In this document: one piece after another, positions 38,662-46,529 of the stretch
Numbering within the stretch: position 1 is the stretch's first letter
Layout of the letters: every line of letters starts with the position of its first letter
DNA from: Zeimonas sediminis
Lineage (GTDB): Bacteria > Pseudomonadota > Gammaproteobacteria > Burkholderiales > Burkholderiaceae_E
Assembly: GCF_023721795.1 (NCBI RefSeq)
Contig: NZ_JAMQYE010000001.1
Span: 2,825,671-2,889,670, forward strand
DNA: 64,000 nucleotides
Direction: 5' to 3'
Position numbers and translations under genes: made by a program
Notes under the pieces: model-generated
Seen by the model: only the letters and a program-made list of their open reading frames with translations
What the model was told of the DNA's origin: nothing
The model's database searches: none

Positions 38662-38703
38662 AGCAGAAGGGCGACTGCCCGACAACGAACCCAAGGAGAC
38701 ATC

Positions 38704-39813
38704 ATGAAACGCAGGGAATTCATCGGGAATGCCACTCGTGTCGGCGGCGCGGCCGCCCTGGTCGGCGCAGGCGTCCGTCCGGCCCACGCGCAGAAGGTCA
38801 TCAAGCTCACCCTCGCGTCGAGCCACCCGGCCACGCTGCCCTGGGTGGGCTTCATGTCGAGCGTGATGAGGCCCGAGATCGACAAGCGGCTCGAGGCCGC
38901 GCTCGGCAACAAGGTCAAGATCGAGTGGAAGGAGGCCTTCGGCGGCCAGCTCTACAAGATGAACGCCACGCTCAGCTCGATCGGCGAGGGCGTGGCCGAG
39001 ATCGGCTGGGTGTTCGCGAACCTCGAGACCGCCAAGATGCCGCTCGCGCAGTTCGCCACGGTGATGCCCTTCACCACCGACGACCTGCCGCTCATGCTGA
39101 AGCTCGCCAACGAGATGAACGAGGGCATCCCCGCGCTGAAGGCCGAGTGGGAGCGCAACGGCGTGGTCTACCTCGGCGCGAGCGGCGTCGACACCTACGA
39201 CCTGTTCACCCGCTTCCCGATCGCGAAGCTTTCCGACCTCGAGGGCAAGAAGATCTCCGCGCCCGGCGCGCTGGCCAACTTCCTGCGCGGCACCGGCGCC
39301 ACGCCGGTGGGCGGCTCGCTGACCAGCTACTACACCGACATCCAGACCGGCGTGTCGGACGGCACGATCTCGATCGCCACCGGCATCCTGCCGAACAAGA
39401 TCTACGAGGTGGCGCCGTACATCACCAAGGTCAATGCCGGGGCGGTCTACAACGGCGGCATCGCGGTCAACAAGGACGTCTTCCAGGGCCTGCCGCCCGA
39501 GCTGCAGAAGATCCTGAAGGACGTCGGCAAGGAGTATTCGAAGGCGCTGGGCGCGGAGCTGATGAAGCGCCACCAGGCGGCCATCCAGAAGATGGTCGAG
39601 GTCGGCGCCTCGCAGTCCACGCCGGTCAAGCTCACCGTGCTGCCCGACGCGGAACGCCAGAAGTGGGTCGACGGCCTGCCCGACCTGGCGGCCGACTGGG
39701 CGAAGCAGATGGAGGGCCGCAAGCTCCCGGGCAAGCAGATCGTCAAGACCTGGATGGACGGGTTGAAGGCCGGCGGAGTCAAGCCCGCGCGCGACTGGTC
39801 CAAGGGCATCTGA
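38704..39813 (+). CDS. TRAP transporter solute-binding protein (DctP family)
   Basis: A periplasmic receptor of 369 residues. The leader MKRREFIGNATRVGG resembles a twin-arginine signal and ends near PAHAQKV. The mature protein has KLTLASSHPATLPW, VKIEWKEAFGGQLY, the SLTSYYTDIQTGVSDGT region and LPPELQKILKDVGKEYSKA, typical of DctP. It is first of a complete TRAP unit (dctP-dctQ-dctM) that uses an ion gradient to import organic acids. An AAGGAG site lies 7 bases before the ATG. The ligand is probably the substrate of the flanking hydrolases. Confidence 0.93.
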   Translation: MKRREFIGNATRVGGAAALVGAGVRPAHAQKVIKLTLASSHPATLPWVGFMSSVMRPEIDKRLEAALGNKVKIEWKEAFGGQLYKMNATLSSIGEGVAEIGWVFANLETAKMPLAQFATVMPFTTDDLPLMLKLANEMNEGIPALKAEWERNGVVYLGASGVDTYDLFTRFPIAKLSDLEGKKISAPGALANFLRGTGATPVGGSLTSYYTDIQTGVSDGTISIATGILPNKIYEVAPYITKVNAGAVYNGGIAVNKDVFQGLPPELQKILKDVGKEYSKALGAELMKRHQAAIQKMVEVGASQSTPVKLTVLPDAERQKWVDGLPDLAADWAKQMEGRKLPGKQIVKTWMDGLKAGGVKPARDWSKGI

Positions 39814-39820
39814 GGCGCCG

Positions 39821-40399
39821 GTGGCGGGCGATTCCCTGCGGCCGGACCCGGACGACGATTTCGCGCCCCGTCCGGCGGCGCCGGCCACGGCCTTCGGCCG
39901 CGTCGTCGACGGCTTCAACGCCGTCGGCGGCGTGCTGATCTTCCTGGTCATGCTGCTGGTCGTGGCCGACGTGGCCTCGCGCAACCTGCTCGACCATCCG
40001 ATCGACGGCGTGTCGGAGATGGTCGGCGCGTCGGTGATCATGATCGTGTTCACGCAGCTCGCGAGCACGCTGCGGCACGGCCGGATGTCGCGCGCCGACC
40101 TGTTCATCGGCCCGTTCACCGAGCGCCGACCGGCGGCCGGCCATGCGCTGCACGCGGTCTTCGGACTCGTCGGCGCCTTCGTCTGCGGCGTGCTGGTCTA
40201 CGCGGCCTGGCCCAAGCTGGTCTACGCCTGGACCACCGACGAGTTCATGGGCGTGGAGGGGATCTTCACCGCGCCGATGTGGCCGATGCGGCTGTGCATC
40301 GTGCTGGGCGCGGGCCTCACCTTGCTGCAGTACCTGGTCGTGGTGGTCGAGGACGCCCGCATCGCGCTCGGCCACGAGGCCGGGAGGGCGCGCCGATGA
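39821..40399 (+). CDS. TRAP transporter small permease (DctQ family)
   Basis: A 192-residue membrane subunit with four hydrophobic segments. It starts with GTG and a polar leader (GDSLRPDPDDDFAPRP). FNAVGGVLIFLVMLLVVADV and ASRNLLDHPIDGVSEMVG are typical of DctQ. It lies 7 bases after dctP and its stop overlaps the dctM ATG (ATGA), so the three are co-translated. Confidence 0.9.
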   Translation: MAGDSLRPDPDDDFAPRPAAPATAFGRVVDGFNAVGGVLIFLVMLLVVADVASRNLLDHPIDGVSEMVGASVIMIVFTQLASTLRHGRMSRADLFIGPFTERRPAAGHALHAVFGLVGAFVCGVLVYAAWPKLVYAWTTDEFMGVEGIFTAPMWPMRLCIVLGAGLTLLQYLVVVVEDARIALGHEAGRARR

Positions 40400-41703
40400 C
40401 CGGCATCGAGATCGGCGCGGTCGCGATCGTGCTGATGCTGCTCGCCGTCTACTTCGGCATGCACATCGGCATCGCGCTGATGGCGGTGTCCTTCGTCGGG
40501 ATCTGGCTGCTCAAGAGCCCGGAGCTTGCGGCCAGGATGATCGGCGCGGCGGCGAGCGACTCGATCCGCGAGCACCTGTTCGGCGTGGTGCCGCTGTTCG
40601 TGCTGATGGGCATCCTGGTCTCGGTCTCGCAGCTCGGCCGCGACACCTTCGACGTCGCCCAGCGGGTCTTCGCCCGCCTGCGCGGCGGGCTCGGCGTGGC
40701 CACGGTGGCCGCCAACGCGGTGTTCGCCGCGATCACCGGCATCTCGATCGCGTCGGCCTCGGTGTTCACCAAGGTGGCGGTGCCGGAGATGGTCCGGCAC
40801 GGCTACACCGGCCGCTTCGCGGTGGGCACGGTCACCGGCAGCTCGGTGCTCGGCATGCTGATCCCGCCATCGCTGCTGTTCATCGTCTACGGCGTGCTCG
40901 CCGAGGAGTCGGTGGGCCGGATGTTCATGGCCGGCGTCGTGCCGGGGCTGATCCTGGGCCTCGCGTTCTCGCTGATGATCGTGCTGATGGCGATCTTCAC
41001 CCCGGGTTTCGTCGGCCGCACCGACGCGGTCGCGATCGAGCCCGAGCCGCTGGCGCGCACGCTCGCGAAGGGCGCGCCGGTGGTCGGGCTGGTCGTGCTG
41101 GTGCTCGGCGGCCTGTACGGCGGCATCTTCACGCCGACCGAGGCGGGCGCCGTCGGCGCGCTCGGCGCGCTGCTGATCGCGGTGGCCAGGCGGCGGCTCG
41201 ACGGTCGCAAGCTCTGGCAGACGCTGATCGAGACCGGCCATGTGTCGGTGTCGGTGCTGTTCCTGATCGTGGCGGCGAGCCTGTACTCGCGGATGCTGGC
41301 GCTGAGCGGCATCCCGGCGGCGATCGGCACCTCGATCGTCGACCTGGGCCTGGGGCCCACCGGCTTCGTGATCGCCTACATCGGCGTCGTGCTGCTGCTC
41401 GGCTGCATCATCGACTCGATCTCGATCATGCTGATCGTGCTGCCGATCGTGCTTCCGATCGCGCGCGACTTCGGCATGGACATCATCTGGTTCGGCGTCA
41501 TCACCGTGGTGGCGGTCGAGATCGGCCTGCTCACGCCACCCTTCGGGCTGTCGGCCTACACGGTGCAGGCCACGCTGAGGGGCTCGAGCATCGGCATCCG
41601 CGACATCTTCATCGGGACCGCGCCCTTCGTGCTGTGCATGCTCGCGGTGCTCGGCCTGATCGTGGCGTTTCCGTCGCTGGCCACCTGGCTGGCCTACCTG
41701 TAG
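40396..41703 (+). CDS. TRAP transporter large permease (DctM family)
   Basis: A 435-residue ion-coupled permease with about 12 membrane segments. DctM phrases seen are PLFVLMGILVSVSQLGRDTF, ITGISIASASVFTKVAVPEM, LGMLIPPSLLFIVYGVLAEE and GIFTPTEAGAVGALGALL. It completes the TRAP system. The frame is open upstream to 40279, but ATG 40396, overlapping the dctQ stop, fits the family and the coupling. Confidence 0.95.
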   Translation: MTGIEIGAVAIVLMLLAVYFGMHIGIALMAVSFVGIWLLKSPELAARMIGAAASDSIREHLFGVVPLFVLMGILVSVSQLGRDTFDVAQRVFARLRGGLGVATVAANAVFAAITGISIASASVFTKVAVPEMVRHGYTGRFAVGTVTGSSVLGMLIPPSLLFIVYGVLAEESVGRMFMAGVVPGLILGLAFSLMIVLMAIFTPGFVGRTDAVAIEPEPLARTLAKGAPVVGLVVLVLGGLYGGIFTPTEAGAVGALGALLIAVARRRLDGRKLWQTLIETGHVSVSVLFLIVAASLYSRMLALSGIPAAIGTSIVDLGLGPTGFVIAYIGVVLLLGCIIDSISIMLIVLPIVLPIARDFGMDIIWFGVITVVAVEIGLLTPPFGLSAYTVQATLRGSSIGIRDIFIGTAPFVLCMLAVLGLIVAFPSLATWLAYL

Positions 41704-41734
41704 AGAATTTCCCCAACCTTTCCGAGAGAGAACC

Positions 41735-42115
41735 ATGGACGACAAGACCGTCATCGCCGAGATCGAAGCGCGGGAGGCCCGCCGGTCGGCGGCGCTGGTG
41801 TCGGGCGACTTCGACGCGATCGAGGACCTGATCGGCGACGACCTGCTCTACGTGCACTCGAGCGCGACCGAGGAAGACCGCAAGTTGTACATGGAGCGGC
41901 TGCGCAACGGTCACTACGTCTACAAGGGCCTCACCGGCATCAAGCGCGAGCACCGGGTGCTCGGCGACGTGGTGCTGGTGAACGGCGAGATCCGCATCGA
42001 CGTGGTGGTCAAGGGCAATCCGAAGCAGGTCAACGCCCGCTACCTGCAGGTCTGGGCGCGCCGCCCGAAGGGCTGGCAGATGGTGTCGTGGCAATCGACG
42101 CCGGTGCCGGCCTGA
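41735..42115 (+). CDS. NTF2/SnoaL-like protein
   Basis: A 126-residue cone-shaped alpha+beta protein of the nuclear transport factor 2-like superfamily. Seen are IAEIEAREARRSAALVSGDF, the DLLYVHSSATEEDRKLYME stretch and RYLQVWARRPKGWQMVSWQS. Members include isomerases, dehydratases and non-enzymatic binders. It probably takes part in the pathway of the flanking hydrolases. A good GAGAGAACC site precedes the ATG. Confidence 0.82.
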   Translation: MDDKTVIAEIEAREARRSAALVSGDFDAIEDLIGDDLLYVHSSATEEDRKLYMERLRNGHYVYKGLTGIKREHRVLGDVVLVNGEIRIDVVVKGNPKQVNARYLQVWARRPKGWQMVSWQSTPVPA

Positions 42116-42132
42116 GCAACGCGGAGCGCAGC

Positions 42133-43053
42133 GTGGAAACCCGGGCCGGCCGGCGCTACGACGGGCCGATCGTCGACGCCCACCATCACGTGTGGCTGCG
42201 CGAGCGGGTGCCGTGGCTCAACGGCCCGATGCAGCCGCGCATCTTCGGTCACTACGAGGCGATCCGGCGCGACTACACGATCGGCGAGTTCCGCGTCGAC
42301 TCCGCGCCGAGCGGGGTCGTGGCCTCGGTCTACGTGCAGGTCAACGTGGCGCCGGGCGAAGAGGTCGGCGAGGTCGAGTGGGTCGAGTCGCTGTCCCGGG
42401 CCGGCGGCCATCCGTCGGCGATCGTGGCCTTTGCCGACCTCGCGCGACCGGATCTCGACGACCTGCTCGACCGGCATCTCGCCGCGGGCAGGGTGCGCGG
42501 CATCCGCCAGCAACTGCACTGGCACGAGAACCCGCTCTACCGTTTCGCCGCCCGGCCGGACATCATGAACGACCCAGCGTGGCGGCGCGGCCTGGCGCGG
42601 GTGGCCGCCCGCGGCCTGTTGTTCGAGTTGCAGGTGTTCGAGTCGCAGTTCGCCGACTGCGTCGCGCTGGCCAGGGCGGTGCCCGAGGCCACGCTGGTGC
42701 TGATGCACGCCGGCATGCCAGAGGACCTGTCCGACGAGGGCTTCGCGCGCTGGCGCGACGGCATGCAGCGGCTCGCCGCCGAGCCGAACGTGCACGTGAA
42801 GCTGTCCGGGCTCGGCACCTTCGTGCACCGCCTCGACCCGGTTCTGATCGAGTCGGTGTCCGCGGCCACGATCGACGCCTTCGGCCCGGAGCGCTGCCTG
42901 TTCGGCAGCAACTTCCCGATCGAGAAGCTCTGGACCGGCTACGCGGAGCTGGTCGATGCCTGGCGCGATGCGCTGAGCGGCCTGGACGCCGCGGCGCAGC
43001 ACGCGATCTTCCACGACAACGCGGTGCGCCTGTATCGCCTGACCCAGAGCTAG
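42133..43053 (+). CDS. Amidohydrolase_2-family hydrolase
   Basis: A TIM-barrel metal hydrolase of about 306 residues in the group of 2-pyrone-4,6-dicarboxylate hydrolase and sugar-lactone or L-fuconolactone hydrolases. The metal motif is IVDAHHHVWLRE; RGIRQQLHWHENPLYRF, LVLMHAGMPEDL and CLFGSNFPIEKLW follow, the last being the expected C-terminal ligand region. GTG 42133 has GGAG six bases upstream and starts right before the conserved part. A GTG at 42088 would overlap the NTF2-like gene by 28 bases and add 15 residues. Substrate unknown; a lactone is likely. Confidence 0.87.
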   Translation: METRAGRRYDGPIVDAHHHVWLRERVPWLNGPMQPRIFGHYEAIRRDYTIGEFRVDSAPSGVVASVYVQVNVAPGEEVGEVEWVESLSRAGGHPSAIVAFADLARPDLDDLLDRHLAAGRVRGIRQQLHWHENPLYRFAARPDIMNDPAWRRGLARVAARGLLFELQVFESQFADCVALARAVPEATLVLMHAGMPEDLSDEGFARWRDGMQRLAAEPNVHVKLSGLGTFVHRLDPVLIESVSAATIDAFGPERCLFGSNFPIEKLWTGYAELVDAWRDALSGLDAAAQHAIFHDNAVRLYRLTQS

Positions 43054-43115
43054 CTGTGACCCGACCCGCCGGCGTGGTTCGCGCCGTCGCGGCGGCCAGC
43101 GCACCGGTGCGCATA

Positions 43116-43158
43116 CCCTTTCCCCTTCTCCCTTCTCCCTTCTCCCTTCCCTCCCCCC
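43116..43158. repeat. Pyrimidine heptamer tract with G-quadruplex potential
   Basis: Three tandem TTCTCCC units and imperfect neighbours form an almost pure C/T run from 43116 to 43158. The opposite strand reads as G-runs of three or four, each separated by AGAA, four times in succession, which is a canonical G-quadruplex pattern with four-base loops. It ends three bases before the ATG of the nitroreductase gene, where a ribosome site would be expected. Confidence 0.8.
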
Positions 43159-43161
43159 AAA

Positions 43162-43752
43162 ATGATCGACGACAAGTCCCTCGACACCCTGTTCCGCGAA
43201 GCCCGCACCCAGAACGGCTGGCTCGACCGGCCGGTCTCGGACGAGCAGCTGCGGGCGATCTACGACCTGCTGAAGATGGCGCCCACGTCGGCGAACAGCC
43301 AGCCCGGCCGCTTCGTGTTCCTGCGCTCGGCGCAGGCCAAGGCGCGGCTGCGCCCCGCGCTGTCGCCCGGCAACCTGGACAAGACGATGGCAGCGCCGGT
43401 GGTGGCGATCGTCGCCCATGACACGCATTTCCACGAGCACCTGCCGAAGCTCTTTCCGCACAACCCCGATGCGGTGAACTGGTTCGCCGGCGAGGCCAAC
43501 CGCGCGGCGCGCGAGACGGCGGCATTCCGCAACGGCACGCTGCAGGGCGCCTACCTGCTGATGGCCGCGCGGGCGGTCGGGCTGGACGTCGGGCCGATGT
43601 CGGGCTTCGACAACGCGAAGGTCGACGCCGAGTTCTTCCCCGACGGCCGCTTCCGCTCGAACTTCCTCTGCAGCATTGGCCATGGCGACCCGGCGAAGCT
43701 GTTCGCCCGCAGCCCGCGCTTCGACTTCGACGAAGCCTGCCGGATTCTCTGA
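43162..43752 (+). CDS. RutE-like nitroreductase-family protein (putative malonic semialdehyde reductase)
   Basis: A flavin-dependent reductase of 196 residues. Seen are [57 protein letters not shown] and [19 protein letters not shown]. These are the phrases of the RutE/HadB subgroup. RutE reduces malonic semialdehyde to 3-hydroxypropionate in the pyrimidine Rut pathway, but no other rut gene is visible here, so the substrate may be a different semialdehyde or nitro compound. No Shine-Dalgarno: the leader is C/T-rich. Confidence 0.88.
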   Translation: MIDDKSLDTLFREARTQNGWLDRPVSDEQLRAIYDLLKMAPTSANSQPGRFVFLRSAQAKARLRPALSPGNLDKTMAAPVVAIVAHDTHFHEHLPKLFPHNPDAVNWFAGEANRAARETAAFRNGTLQGAYLLMAARAVGLDVGPMSGFDNAKVDAEFFPDGRFRSNFLCSIGHGDPAKLFARSPRFDFDEACRIL

Positions 43753-43836
43753 GCGCGCGGCGGCGGCGCCGCTCGCCGCCGCCGGGGCCGCGCGAGCCGG
43801 TCGACCGAGCGGCCGGCTGGTGGCAGCGCCGGGCGA

Positions 43837-43850
43837 TTGAGGTGGATCAA
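43837..43850. promoter_or_regulatory. Candidate ANR/FNR-type box
   Basis: TTGAGGTGGATCAA matches the dyad TTGAT-N4-ATCAA at 9 of 10 conserved bases. It lies about 170 bases in front of hsp20. FNR/ANR/Dnr proteins use this dyad for low-oxygen or nitric-oxide control. No such regulator is encoded in the window. Confidence 0.45.
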
Positions 43851-43898
43851 GTCATGGCCGGCGCCTGCGGGCGCAAGATTGCGGCTTCCGGCAGCCGG

Positions 43899-43927
43899 CT
43901 TGAAATCCGCCGCGCGCGGACGCATCT
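43899..43927 (+). promoter_or_regulatory. Candidate sigma-32 (heat-shock) promoter of hsp20
   Basis: CTTGAAA at 43899-43905 and CGCATCT at 43921-43927 with 15 bases between. The sigma-32 consensus is CTTGAAA with a -10 of CCCCATnT, so the -35 is perfect and the -10 has one mismatch in the CCCATnT core. The leader to the ATG would be about 85 bases. Confidence 0.55.
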
Positions 43928-44019
43928 GATCGCTGCCGGACGATGCGGACCGGGGTCTTGAAAAACCCGGCGATCGCCCGAACCTCCCAGGCATCAGAGC
44001 ATTCGCAAGGAGAAAGGAC

Positions 44020-44439
44020 ATGGCTCGTCTTTCCGTTTACGACCCGTTCGCCGAAGTGTTCCCGGAACTCTTCCGCGGCATGCTGCAGCCGATCCGCACG
44101 CCGGGCGGCGAGGCGCTCGAGATCAAGGTCGAGGTCAAGGAGTCCAACGGCGACTACAGCGTCCAGGCCGAGATGCCCGGCGTGAAGAAGGAAGACATCA
44201 ACGTCCAGATCGACGGCAACCGCGTGTCGATCTCGGCCGAGGTCAAGCGCGAGTCCGAGCAGAAGGAAGGCGAGCGCGTGCTGCGCAGCGAGCGCTACTA
44301 CGGCGCGGTGGCCCGCAGTTTCACGCTGGCTTCCGAGGTCGACGAGTCGCGCGCCAGCGCCAACTTCGAGAACGGCGTGCTGAAGCTCACGCTGCCGAAG
44401 AAGGCGGCGCCCGCCGCCAAGCGGCTCGAGATCAAGTAA
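44020..44439 (+). CDS. Hsp20 small heat-shock protein
   Basis: A 139-residue alpha-crystallin-type chaperone that holds unfolding proteins without ATP. The alpha-crystallin domain (about 28-125) has IKVEVKESNGDYSVQAEMPG and VKKEDINVQIDGNRVSISAE, and the hallmark ASANFENGVLKLTLPKK near the end. It begins ARLSVYDPFAEVFPELFRG. It has its own predicted heat-shock promoter and a following hairpin, so it is probably monocistronic. Confidence 0.95.
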   Translation: MARLSVYDPFAEVFPELFRGMLQPIRTPGGEALEIKVEVKESNGDYSVQAEMPGVKKEDINVQIDGNRVSISAEVKRESEQKEGERVLRSERYYGAVARSFTLASEVDESRASANFENGVLKLTLPKKAAPAAKRLEIK

Positions 44440-44476
44440 GAAGCCCACAGGGCTTGTCAGGCGGGGGCTTTTCTGC
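44439..44476 (+). terminator. Probable terminator after hsp20 with two alternative stems
   Basis: AAGCCC-ACA-GGGCTT at 44441-44455 is a perfect 6-bp stem. AGAAGCCC (44439-44446) can instead pair with GGGCTTTTCT at 44467-44476, ending in a short T run. The two stems exclude each other. Confidence 0.5.
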
Positions 44477-44488
44477 TGACCATGGAGC

Positions 44489-45262
44489 ATGAGCAGAAAG
44501 TCCACCGCCCCGATGCTTTTCCGGGGCGTCGCGCCCGCGCGGCCTGACGCCCGCCTCGCCGAGCGCCCGCTCGGCGAGCATTCGATTTCTTCGCAGCCGC
44601 CCTCCGCCGGCCCGCTCGCCGCACGTCGGCAACTGGTCGGCGGCCTGGGCGCGGCAGTGATCGTCGGCGCGGCGGCCGGGACGCCGTTGCGCGCCCTGGC
44701 TTCCGGTGCAGACGGGCAGCGGATCGTGACGCCGCGCCAGAGCCTCGGGCCCTTCTACCCGGTCGACTGGTCCGGCGATGCCGACAACGATCTGGTGATC
44801 GTGCGCGGCGAAGCGGCCCGCGCGCTGGGGCAGGTGGCGCACGTCCGCGGCCGCGTCGTCGACCGCGACGGCACGCCCTTGCCGGACGCGATCGTCGAGA
44901 TCTGGCAGTGCGACGCCAAGGGCGTGTATCGGCATCCGCGCGACCGCGGCGGGCGCGACCCCGGCTTCCAGGGGCGCGGCAGCACCCGGACCGGCGACGA
45001 CGGCGGCTGGACCTTCCGCACGATCCGGCCGGCGCCCTATCCGGGCCGCACGCCGCACATCCATTTCTTCGTCCGCACGCCCGACGGCCGGGAGCTCGTC
45101 ACCCAGCTCTACGTGGCGGGCGACCCGGGCAACGCGGGCGACTTCCTGCTGAACTCGGTGCGCGACCCCCGGCAGCGCGAGCGCCTGATCGCGCGCTTCG
45201 ACCCGGCTGACCGGATCGAGCCCGGAGCGCTGCTGGCGAACTACGAGATCGTGCTGGCTTGA
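44489..45262 (+). CDS. Exported intradiol-dioxygenase-like protein
   Basis: A protein of 257 residues with a long leader and a twin-Arg-like signal (AARRQLVGGLGAAVIVGAAAG) that ends near LRALASG. The mature part resembles the protocatechuate 3,4-dioxygenase beta subunit and related intradiol enzymes: TPRQSLGPFYPVDW, HVRGRVVDRDGTPLPDAIVE, IWQCDAKGVYRHP, RTIRPAPYPGRTPHIHFFV and LVTQLYVAGDP. Tyr (VYRHP, PYPG) and His (PHIHFFV) fit iron ligands, but the fourth, usually a His a few residues on, is replaced by Gln in TQLY. Exported intradiol-like proteins of unknown role are known. The start could be the ATG at 44489 or a later one. Confidence 0.82.
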   Translation: MSRKSTAPMLFRGVAPARPDARLAERPLGEHSISSQPPSAGPLAARRQLVGGLGAAVIVGAAAGTPLRALASGADGQRIVTPRQSLGPFYPVDWSGDADNDLVIVRGEAARALGQVAHVRGRVVDRDGTPLPDAIVEIWQCDAKGVYRHPRDRGGRDPGFQGRGSTRTGDDGGWTFRTIRPAPYPGRTPHIHFFVRTPDGRELVTQLYVAGDPGNAGDFLLNSVRDPRQRERLIARFDPADRIEPGALLANYEIVLA

Positions 45263-45275
45263 AGCGCCGCCGGGC

Positions 45276-46511
45276 TCAGCCCGGCCGGCCGTCGAGCCGG
45301 GGTGCCATCAGCCTCGGTCCGTAAGTGACCAGGTAGATCGCGAAGCAGGCCGACCAGCACAAGGCCGCCGCCGTGACGAAGGCCATCCACGGCAGCCCGT
45401 CGAACAGGACCGGCGCGAGCCGCAGGATCACGGCCAGCTGCACCAGTACGTACATCGCGGTCTCGGGTCGACCTGCCGCCAGCATCCGGCCGGTGTGGCC
45501 CAGCGCGGTGCGGGTAATCATGCCGACGATCAGGCCGCCCATCGATCCGATCGTCAGCGCATGCAGCCCGGCGCTCTCCGGAACGCGGCCGAGCGCGGCG
45601 AAGGCCAGCAGAACCAGGCCGACCGGAATCCACGCGTAGGACGCGTGCAGGATCCACAGCAGCGGAGTGCGGCGCGTGGCCCAGGGGTTCCAGCCGGCCA
45701 GCCGCGCGGCTTGCAGCACCGCGGCGATCGCGCAGGCAGCGGCGGTCAGGCCGGCGCCCGCCTTGCCGAGCACGAGCAGCAGCGCCGCGCCGGTGGCGCC
45801 GATCGCGAGCGCGTCGAGCTGCTCGTTGCGCCACTGCCTGACGCCGGGCAGCGCGTTGGCGGTGAACATCGGCACCACGCGGCCGGCGATCACCGATTCG
45901 AGCATCACGACGACGAAGATCGCGAAGTGCAGCGGCACCAGCGGGTCGAAGGGCAGGCGGCCGGGCAGCGACAGGTGGAACAGCGTGTTGGCGACCAGGA
46001 AGGCGGTGAGCACGGCGAGCACGAACAGGTTGCGCGTGTTGCCGCTGCGCCAGAGCACCGAGGCCAGCGCCCCCATCACCGACAGCAGGAAAGCGGCGTC
46101 GAGCGCCATCGCGACCAGTGGCGGCGCGGCGTAGTTGGCCACGCGGGCGGCCACCCACAGCAGGCAGATCGCCGCGAGCTTCCAGCCCTTGGGCGTCGGC
46201 AGGCCGGTCCAGTTCTGCCCGGCGGTGAACAGGAAGCCGGCGATCACCGCGATCGCGAAGCCGAAGACCATCTCGTGGCCGTGCCAGAGCATTGCCGGCA
46301 GCCAGGCCGGCCCGGGCAGCAGGCCGGCGAACTGCGCGATCCACAGCGGAACGCCGAGCGCCGCGAACAGCGCCGCCAGCAGGTACAGTGGGCGGAATCC
46401 GAGGGCGAAGAGCGCGAAGCCCTGGGGCGCTTCGGGGCGACTCCCGGAGCGCGCGCCGGGGCGGCGTGCCTCGATTTCGGAGATCGTGACGAGGGTGGTC
46501 GGGGGCGGCAT
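45276..46511 (-). CDS. nnrS: NnrS family protein (nitric-oxide-responsive membrane protein)
   Basis: A protein of 411 residues with about 12 membrane helices, of the NnrS family, described as haem- and copper-containing and protective against nitric oxide. Phrases: FALFALGFRPLYLLAALFAA, LWHGHEMVFGFAIAVIAGFL, SVIAGRVVPMFTANALPGV and GMITRTALGHTGRML. These include the His-rich elements of the family. ATG 46511 is preferred over an upstream TTG at 46544, because that TTG falls inside the NsrR-type palindrome. It is divergent from a second NnrS-like gene. Confidence 0.93.
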   Translation of the reverse strand: MPPPTTLVTISEIEARRPGARSGSRPEAPQGFALFALGFRPLYLLAALFAALGVPLWIAQFAGLLPGPAWLPAMLWHGHEMVFGFAIAVIAGFLFTAGQNWTGLPTPKGWKLAAICLLWVAARVANYAAPPLVAMALDAAFLLSVMGALASVLWRSGNTRNLFVLAVLTAFLVANTLFHLSLPGRLPFDPLVPLHFAIFVVVMLESVIAGRVVPMFTANALPGVRQWRNEQLDALAIGATGAALLLVLGKAGAGLTAAACAIAAVLQAARLAGWNPWATRRTPLLWILHASYAWIPVGLVLLAFAALGRVPESAGLHALTIGSMGGLIVGMITRTALGHTGRMLAAGRPETAMYVLVQLAVILRLAPVLFDGLPWMAFVTAAALCWSACFAIYLVTYGPRLMAPRLDGRPG

Positions 46512-46529
46512 CGTGGGCGTCGGGGCTTT

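Larger units (their letters stand above)
43753..44019. other. Regulatory gap upstream of hsp20
   Basis: About 267 bases without a gene. It holds a GC hairpin-rich start (43755-43790, a possible terminator for the nitroreductase gene, without a T run), then the ANR/FNR-like box, the sigma-32-like promoter and the hsp20 ribosome site (AAGGAG at 44007-44012). Confidence 0.6.

Noticed and set aside
43116-43158. The tandem heptamers as a CRISPR-like or other array
   Set aside because: Units are adjacent without spacers and only seven bases long; this is a simple sequence repeat.
43957-43963. A second CTTGAAA as an alternative hsp20 heat-shock -35
   Set aside because: No CCCATnT-like -10 occurs 13-17 bases downstream, unlike the element at 43899.
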